A stretch of DNA of 64,000 bases from Pseudomonadota bacterium (GTDB lineage: Bacteria > Pseudomonadota > Gammaproteobacteria > Steroidobacterales > Steroidobacteraceae). Made by a program: the position numbers and the translations under genes. The stretch lies in the NCBI GenBank assembly GCA_023417315.1, contig JAEZFW010000082.1, positions 1 to 64,000 of the forward strand, given 5' to 3'. The notes beneath the pieces were generated by a model. That model was not told the origin of the DNA. It did no database searches and saw only the letters and a list, made by a program, of their open reading frames with translations. Positions 43,315 to 51,319 of this stretch are shown piece by piece. Position 1 is the stretch's first letter; each line of letters starts with the position of its first letter.

Positions 43315-43737
43315 GCGAGAGTCGTGTTCCTGAGTAATGGGGCAGGGATGCGCAGAGCCGGCCAGCCGACGGCGGCTTCAAGCACAGCCCGAAACGTCGG
43401 AATCGTTGACAACTATGCGTTGGGCATGAGGTCGACAATGTCGTCGGGTTGCGCGATGCGGCGGCAACGCAAGGCTCCGCGCGGCGCGCGCAAGGGTACG
43501 AAGTTTGAAAACTGCCGACAAGCTGCTTTCTGCTGCAGATCGAATCGCTTGTCGGGGCTCGGGATCTGCCGGGTTCCCCTGAATCGCATTTCAGTCGTTG
43601 CGTCCCCATTTACACCCTGACCATTATGGTCAATCCATGCAGCAGAAAGTACAGCGTTCTATATGCTGTCGATCAGACAATTCATGCTCGCGATATTCCT
43701 GGTCCCTACGATTCGAGCGCGTAAGCTTTCGATCTAG
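43315..43737. other. Intergenic region between pcm and the GGDEF-EAL gene
   Basis: A 423-base region between divergent genes. I see no convincing gene; short frames here lack coding character. It holds an odd palindrome (TGACCATTATGGTCA, 43618-43632) about 105 bases before the GGDEF-EAL start, and AT-richer sequence after it where a promoter would fit. Confidence 0.45.
43618..43632. promoter_or_regulatory. 15-base palindrome, operator candidate
   Basis: TGACCATTATGGTCA is a perfect 7+1+7 palindrome ahead of the GGDEF-EAL gene. I cannot match it to a named regulator. Confidence 0.35.
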
Positions 43738-46131
43738 ATGAACGAGGTCTCGCGCGACGCACGTGCTCATGAGCGATCGATGGGCGCGCTAAAAGGGGTG
43801 AAGGAAATTGCGGCGGTCGATGTGAGTGCCCTCGAAGGGTCCCTGACTATCGCTTCAGTCATCACGATTCTCGTGTTGCTGGGCGTGCTTGTCGTATTCG
43901 CGTTGCGTAACCGGCGTCTTGGTGCGCTTGCACGCGCCGCCGAGCACTTCGAGCACATCGTCCGAGCGGGCCGATATGCGGAGCGGGTGCGCTCGGGCGG
44001 AGCCGCCACCTCGTTTGCGGATAGCGCGAATCGAGTGCTCGAGCAGATCGCGATGAAGGATCTGATGATCGGTGAGCGCGAACGCTCGTTGGTCGGGCTG
44101 CTGGGAGGGCTCAATGAAGCGATCGCCGTGTATCGCGAGACGATCGTATTCGCGAACGCGCAATTCGCGGCATTGATTGGGGCGGGCCCGCCCGAGCGTT
44201 TGATCGGCAAGCCGCTTACAGACCTCGTTCATCCCGACTACACCGAGCTCGTGCGAGATCATCTGCAGCGTTGGTTGGCGGGCTCGCCGGCGCTCGATCG
44301 ACTGGAGCTCGAGCTGCGTCCCCAATCTGAGCACAGCGCCAGAATGGAGTTATCCGCCGTGCGGATCGACTACCAGGGTGGTCCGGCATTGTTGCTCACG
44401 CTCCTCGAGATGGGCCCCGCTGCCGCAACCGGCGCGTCCGGCTCGCGTGCGCGTTCAACGGCCTGGGAAACGCTGGATTCGCTCGGGGAGGGCATCATCA
44501 CTACCGACGTGAGCGGCCGCATCGACTACGTCAATCAAGCGGCGGAGCAGCTCATCGGCGTGCCCGCAATCGATGCGTTGGGTCAGACGATCACGGACAT
44601 GATCAGCCTCGTGGATGAGAGCGACCGGCGTTCGCTTGGGGATCCGGTGCGCCATTGCCTCGCGACGCAATCCAAAGTCACCGTCGGGCGCCGGGGCCTG
44701 ATGATCTCCCGTGGCGGAAGTCACGAACGCTCGGTCGAGCTCACCGTGACGCCCTTGAAGGGGCAGAAGGGAGATCTGATCGGGACCGTGACCGTGGTGC
44801 GCGACGTGAGCGAGTTGCGCGGTCTCACCCGCCAGATGTCCTACCAGGCGAGTCACGATGCGCTGACGGGCTTGGTCAATCGCCGGGAGTTCGAGCGACG
44901 GCTCGAAGAATCGCTCGAGATCGCTCACGCGAACACGGCCCGACATGTGCTGTGCTATCTCGACCTGGATCGCTTCAAGGCCGTGAACGATAGCTGCGGT
45001 CACATGGCCGGGGACAACATGCTCCGCGAGGTTGCGGCGCTCATCAAAGAAACCGTTCGTGACTCGGACACAGTCGGGCGCTTGGGCGGCGATGAATTCG
45101 GCATGTTGCTCGTGGGCTGTCCGCTCGAGAAGGCGCGGCAGATCGCCGACGATGTCGTGCGCAAGGTCAACGACTATCGATTCGTGTGGAAGGACAAGAT
45201 CTTCAACATCGGCGTGAGCGTCGGACTCGTCGAGATCTCGCGCGAAAGCGGCGCGCCGGAAGAGCTCATGAGCGCAGCCGATTCGGCATGCTACGTCGCC
45301 AAGAAGCGCGGCAATCACGTGCATGTCTATTCAGCGCGCGATGAAGCGAACGCGCGATACCGGGGCGAGATCCAGTGGCTGCAGCGATTGCAGACGGCGC
45401 TCAAGGAGAACCGCTTCGAGTTGATGGCGCAGCCGATCATTGCGACAGCCGACGTATCGAGCGGCCCCGCGCTGGAAGTCTTGCTGCGCTTACAGGACGA
45501 AAGCGTGCCGGGCGGCATCTCGCCCGTGGAGTTCCTGCGCGCGGCCGAGCGCTATCGGCTCATGTCCGATGTGGATCGCTGGGTCGTGCAGACCGCTCTT
45601 ACCGCGCTCGGACGGGGAGGGATTCGATTGCCGGCTCAGCGGAGCTTGGCGATCAATCTGTCTGGTCAGACGCTCGGTGACCCGCAGTTTCTCGAGTTCG
45701 TGGTCGACATCCTGGATCGCACTGGCGTCGCACCCAATCAGCTTTGCTTCGAGGTGACCGAGAACTCGGTGATCACGAACATCGAACACGCGCAGCGTTT
45801 CATCGGCGTGTTGCACGGGATGGGTTGCCGGTTCGCGCTGGATGACTTCGGCCGCGGACTTTCTTCCTTCGGCAATCTGAAGAATCTCTCGCTCGATTAC
45901 TTGAAGATCGACGGCACCTTCATTCGCAATTTAGCGGCCGACTCCGTGAATCAAGCGATGGTCGCGGCGATGATCAAGCTCGCCCGGACGTTGAATTTCC
46001 AAGTCGTCGCTGAGCAAGTGGAAGACGGCGGATCGTTGGAAGCTGCGAAGCGGATGGGTGTCGACTTCGTGCAGGGATACCACCTTGGGCGTCCGCAGCC
46101 GCTCGCGCGCGTGGTTGCGCGGAGCGCGTAG
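43738..46131 (+). CDS. PAS-GGDEF-EAL membrane protein (cyclic di-GMP turnover)
   Basis: A 797-residue protein: one membrane helix (about 36-57), HAMP-like linker, two PAS regions (about 115-220 and 240-355), GGDEF and EAL. The GGDEF motif is intact (VGRLGGDEFGML) and the inhibitory RxxD site (RDSD) lies exactly five residues before it. The EAL signature is EVLLRL, and the other phosphodiesterase residues are present (AINLSG, FEVTEN, ALDDFGRG, LKIDG, VAEQVED, VQGYHLG). Both activities are possible. Convergent with hppA across element H. Confidence 0.93.
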   Translation: MNEVSRDARAHERSMGALKGVKEIAAVDVSALEGSLTIASVITILVLLGVLVVFALRNRRLGALARAAEHFEHIVRAGRYAERVRSGGAATSFADSANRVLEQIAMKDLMIGERERSLVGLLGGLNEAIAVYRETIVFANAQFAALIGAGPPERLIGKPLTDLVHPDYTELVRDHLQRWLAGSPALDRLELELRPQSEHSARMELSAVRIDYQGGPALLLTLLEMGPAAATGASGSRARSTAWETLDSLGEGIITTDVSGRIDYVNQAAEQLIGVPAIDALGQTITDMISLVDESDRRSLGDPVRHCLATQSKVTVGRRGLMISRGGSHERSVELTVTPLKGQKGDLIGTVTVVRDVSELRGLTRQMSYQASHDALTGLVNRREFERRLEESLEIAHANTARHVLCYLDLDRFKAVNDSCGHMAGDNMLREVAALIKETVRDSDTVGRLGGDEFGMLLVGCPLEKARQIADDVVRKVNDYRFVWKDKIFNIGVSVGLVEISRESGAPEELMSAADSACYVAKKRGNHVHVYSARDEANARYRGEIQWLQRLQTALKENRFELMAQPIIATADVSSGPALEVLLRLQDESVPGGISPVEFLRAAERYRLMSDVDRWVVQTALTALGRGGIRLPAQRSLAINLSGQTLGDPQFLEFVVDILDRTGVAPNQLCFEVTENSVITNIEHAQRFIGVLHGMGCRFALDDFGRGLSSFGNLKNLSLDYLKIDGTFIRNLAADSVNQAMVAAMIKLARTLNFQVVAEQVEDGGSLEAAKRMGVDFVQGYHLGRPQPLARVVARSA

Positions 46132-46142
46132 CGCTCGCGCGC

Positions 46143-46336
46143 GGCCGACTGGCCAACTGGCCACTGGCACCTGGCCAGAGAAAATCACAGAGCGCGGACC
46201 TTTCCTCCCAGCATCTCGTTGGGCGCGATGCCCTCTAGCGTTTCGAACTCCAGGCAACCAGGTGCTGATTGGGCCGGCGTGGGGCCGGTCTCGTTCTGGC
46301 CAGATCCCAGTTGGCCAGTCTGCCAGTTGGCCGTCC
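46143..46336. repeat. Quasi-palindromic heptad-word element H
   Basis: The left arm at 46143-46180 is GGCCGAC, TGGCCAA, CTGGCCA, CTGGCAC, CTGGCCA, GAG. The right arm at 46294-46336, minus strand, is GGCCAAC, TGGCAGA, CTGGCCA, ACTGGGA, TCTGGCC, AGAA. It fills the gap between convergent genes, abutting the hppA stop. Its left arm matches that of element I at 35 of 38 bases in the same orientation. Confidence 0.82.
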
Positions 46337-46339
46337 CGC

Positions 46340-48406
46340 TCAGAGCAGCGGGACCAGAAGCAGCGCAACGATATTGATGATCTTGATCAACGGATTGATC
46401 GCGGGGCCCGCGGTGTCCTTGTACGGATCGCCCACGGTGTCGCCGGTGACCGCAGCCTTATGGGTTTCGGAACCCTTGCCACCGAAGTGACCTTCCTCGA
46501 CGTATTTCTTCGCGTTATCCCACGCACCGCCGCCCGTGCACATGGAGATCGCGACGAACAAGCCAGTCACGATCGTGCCGATCAGGAGCCCGCCCAAGGC
46601 GCGAATACCGGCACCCTCGCCCATGAGATAGTTCATGCCGAATGCGACCACTACGGGCACCAGGATCGGCAAGAGCGAAGGCACGATCATTTCCTTGATC
46701 GCAGCTCGAGTGAGCAGATCGACCGCGCGCGAATAGTCAGGCTTCGCGGTGCCCTCCATGATGCCCTTGATCTCGCGGAATTGCCGCCTCACTTCGATCA
46801 CGACGGAACCTGCAGCTCGACCGACCGCTTCCATCGCCATCGCGCCGAAGAGGAAGGGAATGAGCCCGCCGATGAAGAGGCCAATGATCACCGCCGGATC
46901 GGAGAGAGAGAACTGCGCCATTTCACGCTGCGTATTCGCGAGGTGCGTTTCGAGGTTGTGCGTGTAGTCCGCAAACAGCACGAGGGCGGCGAGGCCCGCC
47001 GAGCCGATCGCATAACCCTTCGTCACGGCTTTCGTCGTGTTGCCGACTGCATCGAGCGCATCTGTGATCGTGCGTACGTTCTGCGGCAGACCGGACATTT
47101 CTGCGATGCCGCCGCCGTTATCCGTGATCGGTCCATAGGCATCCAACGCCACGATCATTCCAGTCATCGACAACATTGCCGTTGCCGCAATCGCAATTCC
47201 ATACAGTCCTGCCAGCTCGTAAGAGGCCCAGATTGCTGCGCAGACGGCGAGCACGGGCCATGCAGTCGAGCGCATCGAGACGGCCAATCCTGCAATCACG
47301 TTCGTGGCGTGACCGGTCTGCGAAGCTTCCGCAACACGCTGGACGGGTTTGAACTCAGTCGCGGTGTAGTACTCGGTGATCCATATGAGCGCCGCTGTAA
47401 GAGCGAGCCCGACCGCAGCACAGCCGAACAACGCGCCCGCTTGCTCACCCATCAACGCATCGGTCACGAACCAGAATGCAATGAGAGCCAAGATGCCTGA
47501 CACGGCTGTACCGCGATACAGCGCGTTCATGATCTTGCCGCCTTCGGACGCCTTCACGAAGAACGTGCCGACGATCGAGGCCACGATCGAGACTGCACCG
47601 AGCACCAGTGGATAGAGCACGTAGTTGATCTCGAGACCTCCATCCGCTGCTTGGAATAGCAACCCGCCGAGCACCATCGTCGCGACGACAGTCACTGCAT
47701 ATGTCTCGAACAAGTCGGCTGCCATGCCGGCGCAGTCGCCCACGTTGTCGCCGACGTTATCCGCGATGACAGCTGGGTTGCGCGGATCGTCTTCCGGAAT
47801 GCCTGCTTCGACTTTGCCCACGAGATCGGCGCCGACGTCCGCACCTTTCGTGAAGATGCCGCCACCGAGTCGCGCGAAGATCGAGATCAGCGAACCGCCG
47901 AACGCCAACCCGACCAGCGAATGCAGCGCATGCTCGTCACCGATGTAGTTACGCATGATCGCGAAGTAACCGGCGACACCGAGGAGCCCGAGTCCGACAA
48001 CCAACATGCCGGTGATCGCGCCTCCGCGGAAGGCAACTTGCAACGCCGGATTGAGGCCCACGCTCGCTGCTTGGGCAGTTCTTACATTCGCGCGAACGGA
48101 GACGTTCATCCCGATGAATCCCGCCGCGCCGGAAAGCAGCGCCCCGATCGCGAACCCACCTGCGGTCGCCCAATCATTGAGTGCGAGGCCGAGCACGATG
48201 AACAGCACGACACCGACGATGCCGATCGTTGTGTACTGACGATTGAGATACGCCTTTGCGCCCGCCTGAATCGCGGCGGCAATTTCTTGCATGCGCGCGT
48301 TGCCTGCGGGTTGCTTGTTGATCCATCCGACGGAGAACACGCCGTAGAGAACCGCGATAACGCCGGCGGCGATTGCAAGCCAAAGCGCGACATCAGTAGA
48401 CATCAA
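46340..48406 (-). CDS. hppA: Membrane-bound proton-pumping pyrophosphatase, K+-independent type
   Basis: A 688-residue polytopic protein with about 16 membrane helices. The pyrophosphate site is GADVGADLVGKVEAGIPEDD and DNVGDNVGDCAGMAADLFE; a second acidic cluster lies in MVALDAYGPITDNGGGIAEM. The segment GNTTKAVTKG has Lys and Thr at the two positions that distinguish K+-independent from K+-dependent enzymes (GNTTAA). It couples PPi hydrolysis to proton export. It sits directly downstream of the PPi-dependent phosphofructokinase on the same strand, separated by a terminator-like hairpin. Confidence 0.95.
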   Translation of the reverse strand: MMSTDVALWLAIAAGVIAVLYGVFSVGWINKQPAGNARMQEIAAAIQAGAKAYLNRQYTTIGIVGVVLFIVLGLALNDWATAGGFAIGALLSGAAGFIGMNVSVRANVRTAQAASVGLNPALQVAFRGGAITGMLVVGLGLLGVAGYFAIMRNYIGDEHALHSLVGLAFGGSLISIFARLGGGIFTKGADVGADLVGKVEAGIPEDDPRNPAVIADNVGDNVGDCAGMAADLFETYAVTVVATMVLGGLLFQAADGGLEINYVLYPLVLGAVSIVASIVGTFFVKASEGGKIMNALYRGTAVSGILALIAFWFVTDALMGEQAGALFGCAAVGLALTAALIWITEYYTATEFKPVQRVAEASQTGHATNVIAGLAVSMRSTAWPVLAVCAAIWASYELAGLYGIAIAATAMLSMTGMIVALDAYGPITDNGGGIAEMSGLPQNVRTITDALDAVGNTTKAVTKGYAIGSAGLAALVLFADYTHNLETHLANTQREMAQFSLSDPAVIIGLFIGGLIPFLFGAMAMEAVGRAAGSVVIEVRRQFREIKGIMEGTAKPDYSRAVDLLTRAAIKEMIVPSLLPILVPVVVAFGMNYLMGEGAGIRALGGLLIGTIVTGLFVAISMCTGGGAWDNAKKYVEEGHFGGKGSETHKAAVTGDTVGDPYKDTAGPAINPLIKIINIVALLLVPLL

Positions 48407-48491
48407 CTTTTCCTCTCGGGGCGTCGTCTTGTATGCAATTGGAGTTGGAAGCGATTGGATCGGGCGCGCAGCTCGCGCGCCGCGATCGATA

Positions 48492-48515
48492 GATAAAACC
48501 GCCCTTAAAAAGGGC
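48492..48515 (-). terminator. Rho-independent terminator after pfp
   Basis: On the minus strand GCCCTT-TTT-AAGGGC is followed by GGTTTTATC, a six-pair stem with a T-rich tail, starting about 5 bases after the pfp stop. It should limit read-through into hppA. Confidence 0.6.
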
Positions 48516-48520
48516 CGCGA

Positions 48521-49792
48521 CTATAGCACAAAGGGTTCCTTCAACTTCTTCTTGACCGGTGCGTTCTTCAGCGTGACGTACTGCGGCAATCCATCCTTGT
48601 AAGGCGGGTAGTCCTCACCCCGAATCAGCGGGCTCAAATATCTACGTGCCTTGTTCGTGATGTGGAAACCATCCTCGGTGATGTAATCGCGCGGCAGCAT
48701 CTTTTCCTTGTTCGCAACATCCTCGAGCTTCGCGATGCCAATCTTCCACTTGTAGGGGTTGTCCTTGACCCGAACGATCGTGGGCATGACCGAGTTGTGG
48801 CCCTTCAGCGCAAGCTCTACGGCAGCTTTACCGAGGGCGTACGCTTGTTCGACATCGACCTTCGATGCGATGTGCCGTGCTGCGCGCTGCAAGTAATCAG
48901 CGACAGCCCAGTGATACTTGTAGTTGAGCTTCGACTTGACGAGCTGGGCAATCACTGGTGCGACACCGCCGAGTTGCGCATGACCGAAGGCATCACGTAG
49001 GCCGGCATCGGAGAGAAACTTGCCTTCTGCGTTCTTCACGCCTTCCGACACGACGATCGTGCAGTAGCCGTACTTCTCGACGCACTCCTTCACGCGCGCG
49101 TAAAACTTGTCTTCATCGAACGTAATCTCGGGGAACAGAATGATGTGCGGGCTTTCGCCCGCCTTCGTTGCCGCAAGTCCGCCAGCCGCAGCGATCCAAC
49201 CCGCATGGCGTCCCATCACTTCGAGGATGAAGACTTTCGTCGATGTCTTGGCCATCGAGGCAACGTCGAACCCAGCTTCGCGAATCGACACCGCAACGTA
49301 TTTCGCGACCGAACCGAAGCCGGGGCAGCAGTCGGTAATCGGCAGATCGTTGTCGACCGTCTTCGGTACGTGCACGGCTTGGATCGGGTAGCCCATCTTC
49401 TCTGCGAGCTGAGAGACCTTCAGACACGTATCCGCGGAATCGCCGCCGCCGTTGTAGAAGAAGTAACCGATGTCGTGCGCCTTGAAGACTTCGATGAGAC
49501 GCTCGTACTCCCTTGGGTTGTCATCGAACTTCTTGAGCTTGTAACGCGCGGAGCCAAAAGCACCCGACGGCGTATGACGCAGAGCGCGAATCGACGCGGC
49601 TGATTCCTTGTCGGTATCGATGAGGTCTTCTTGCAAAGCACCGACGATGCCATGACGCCCGGCGTAGACCTTGCCGATCTTGCGCTTGTTCTTGCGGCAG
49701 GCTTCGATGACCCCGCAGGCGGAGGCATTGATGACAGCGGTGACACCGCCGGATTGGGCGTAGAAGGCGTTGCGCGCGCGGGCTTTCGGCAT
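48521..49792 (-). CDS. pfp: Pyrophosphate-dependent 6-phosphofructokinase
   Basis: A 423-residue PFKA-superfamily enzyme. YAQSGGVTAVINAS is the N-terminal phosphate loop, FFYNGGGDSADT and VPKTVDNDLPITD are the catalytic region, and VMGRHAGWIAAAGGLA the sugar-phosphate site. The residues after GGD and the KTVDND spacing fit the PPi-dependent group rather than the ATP enzyme. It phosphorylates fructose-6-phosphate reversibly with PPi. Adjacent hppA suggests that PPi is handled as an energy currency. The start is preceded by element I. Confidence 0.9.
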   Translation of the reverse strand: MPKARARNAFYAQSGGVTAVINASACGVIEACRKNKRKIGKVYAGRHGIVGALQEDLIDTDKESAASIRALRHTPSGAFGSARYKLKKFDDNPREYERLIEVFKAHDIGYFFYNGGGDSADTCLKVSQLAEKMGYPIQAVHVPKTVDNDLPITDCCPGFGSVAKYVAVSIREAGFDVASMAKTSTKVFILEVMGRHAGWIAAAGGLAATKAGESPHIILFPEITFDEDKFYARVKECVEKYGYCTIVVSEGVKNAEGKFLSDAGLRDAFGHAQLGGVAPVIAQLVKSKLNYKYHWAVADYLQRAARHIASKVDVEQAYALGKAAVELALKGHNSVMPTIVRVKDNPYKWKIGIAKLEDVANKEKMLPRDYITEDGFHITNKARRYLSPLIRGEDYPPYKDGLPQYVTLKNAPVKKKLKEPFVL

Positions 49793-49875
49793 AGAGCTGA
49801 GTCCTCATGGTTGAAGTGGCGGCGAAGGATAGCGAGAGACCGGGAAGCTGGCGACTAGAGGATCGTCGAACGCGG

Positions 49876-50024
49876 GGCCGACCGGCCAACTGGCCACTGG
49901 CAACCGGCCAGAGCGAGGACACATGCTCGCAATCCGCGGCGGACGTGTTCGACTACGTGACGGATACACCCTCGCACCAGCGCTTGCGCGTCTGGCCAGT
50001 CTGCCAGTGGCCAGTTGGTCTGCC
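49876..50024. repeat. Quasi-palindromic heptad-word element I
   Basis: The left arm at 49876-49913 is GGCCGAC, CGGCCAA, CTGGCCA, CTGGCAA, CCGGCCA, GAG. The right arm at 49991-50024, minus strand, is GGCAGAC, CAACTGG, CCACTGG, CAGACTGG, CCAGA. It lies between divergent pfp and adk, so the 77-base spacer or its flanks must hold promoters. Nearly identical left arm to element H. Confidence 0.8.
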
Positions 50025-50122
50025 TCCGCAGCTCCAAGCAGTACCCAGCCGGTCATCTTTTCTGTAGGGTAGCGGCCCCAAAACGATGCTTCGGGTGCAC
50101 CGGAGCGCTCAAATGACTCGAC

Positions 50123-50154
50123 TGCTGGGGCGAATCGATTGCTGGGGCGAATCG
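50123..50154 (+). repeat. Two 15-base direct repeats in the adk leader
   Basis: TGCTGGGGCGAATCG occurs at 50123-50137 and 50140-50154, a 17-base period, about 77 bases before the adk ATG. It could be a tandem binding site or a simple duplication. Confidence 0.5.
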
Positions 50155-50230
50155 GCTGCCCGGGTCGATTTCGATCACTGGCCTGTCCCTGTTCAGCGAG
50201 TTCAGGGCTTTATTAAGAGGACCATCGAAG

Positions 50231-51229
50231 ATGCGCATTGTGTTGCTGGGCGCGCCCGGCTCGGGTAAGGGCACTCAGTCTCAGAAGCTGCAGGCCAAGT
50301 ACGGCGTACCTCAGGTTTCGTCCGGCGACCTGCTTCGCGATGCCGTTGCGCGTGGTACCGAGCTCGGGCTCAAAGCGAAGGCGGTCATGGATTCCGGGCA
50401 GCTCGTGTCCGATGACATCGTTCTGGGATTGATCCGCGATCGCTTGAGCCGTCCTGATGCCGCGAATGGCTTCATCCTTGATGGTTTCCCCCGCAACATC
50501 GATCAGGCAAATGCTCTGCAGGACTTACTTGCAGACCTCGGGCAGCCGCTCGAAGCCGTGCTGCTACTCGAGGTCGAGCGCGACTCGCTCGTGAAACGTT
50601 TGGCTGGCCGACGCGTGTGCCCGAAGTGCGGCACCGTGTACAACGTTCATTCAATGGCCCCGGGTGCGACCGGGTGCGCGAAGGACGGAGCGGAGCTGCA
50701 GCAGCGGCCCGATGACAAAGAGGAGGTCGTCGCAAAGCGTTTGGAGGTGTACGAGAAGCAGACGCGCCCGCTCGTCGAGCACTATTCGAAATTAGGGATG
50801 TTGCGTGTCGTAGCAGGCGAGGGCGAACTGGAAGATGTATTCGAGCGCATGGAAGCTGCCGCGTTGGCCGCTCCTGTGCCGGCAATCGCCATGTCCGTGA
50901 AGCGGGCTGCGCCCAAGAAGGCGGGGAGTACCTCTAAGCCGAAAGCCAAAGCCCGTGCTGCGGTGAAATCTAAAGCAACGGGCAAGACCTCGCGGAAGCC
51001 GGCGAAGCGTGCAGCTGAGCAAGCGCAGCGCGTGAGCGCGAGCAAGAGTGCAAAGCGCAGCAAGCCAGCTGCGAAAGCACGGAAGAAGACTGCTCGCACA
51101 ACAAGCAAAGCATCCCCTCGTTCGGTGTCGAAGAGCCGTACAGCCACGACGGGTCGTCGAGCCTCGAAGCCAACAGCGAAGAAAGTTTCCAAAAACCGGC
51201 GCGGCGCGAAAGCTCGCTCGAAAAAGTGA
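50231..51229 (+). CDS. adk: Adenylate kinase with a long basic histone-like tail
   Basis: Residues 1-215 form a complete adenylate kinase: P-loop LLGAPGSGKGT, SSGDLLRDAV, GFILDGFPRN and a LID with CPKCGTVYN and a third Cys (TGCAKDG), suggesting a metal-binding LID. It interconverts ATP+AMP and 2 ADP. Residues about 222-332 are a Lys/Ala/Ser/Arg tail (KPKAKARAAVKSK, SAKRSKPAAKARKKT), like histone H1-like or AlgP-type DNA-binding tails. Ordinary Adk ends near residue 215. AAGAGGA lies about 9 bases before the ATG. The reading frame is uninterrupted. Confidence 0.93.
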   Translation: MRIVLLGAPGSGKGTQSQKLQAKYGVPQVSSGDLLRDAVARGTELGLKAKAVMDSGQLVSDDIVLGLIRDRLSRPDAANGFILDGFPRNIDQANALQDLLADLGQPLEAVLLLEVERDSLVKRLAGRRVCPKCGTVYNVHSMAPGATGCAKDGAELQQRPDDKEEVVAKRLEVYEKQTRPLVEHYSKLGMLRVVAGEGELEDVFERMEAAALAAPVPAIAMSVKRAAPKKAGSTSKPKAKARAAVKSKATGKTSRKPAKRAAEQAQRVSASKSAKRSKPAAKARKKTARTTSKASPRSVSKSRTATTGRRASKPTAKKVSKNRRGAKARSKK

Positions 51230-51319
51230 GCACACACTCATCGACGCGATCCGCGGTCATGGCCTAGGAAATCGCACGTGTGCGATGCGCGTTGGCGACC
51301 GGAGACGTGCAGCTCTGTG

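Noticed and set aside
43304..43609. 101-codon minus-strand frame in the pcm upstream region
   Set aside because: Overlaps the pcm start, has no ribosome-binding site, and its Ser/Arg/Cys-rich product looks non-coding.
44455..45324. 289-codon minus-strand frame opposite the GGDEF-EAL gene
   Set aside because: Antisense shadow of conserved PAS-GGDEF sequence.
46235..46265. tRNA T-arm-like TTCGAACTCCAGGC
   Set aside because: No acceptor, D or anticodon stems can be built around it; it lies in the spacer of element H.
46058..47500. 480-codon plus-strand frame opposite hppA
   Set aside because: Antisense of a well-conserved pyrophosphatase; composition rich in Arg, His and Asp, typical of shadow frames.
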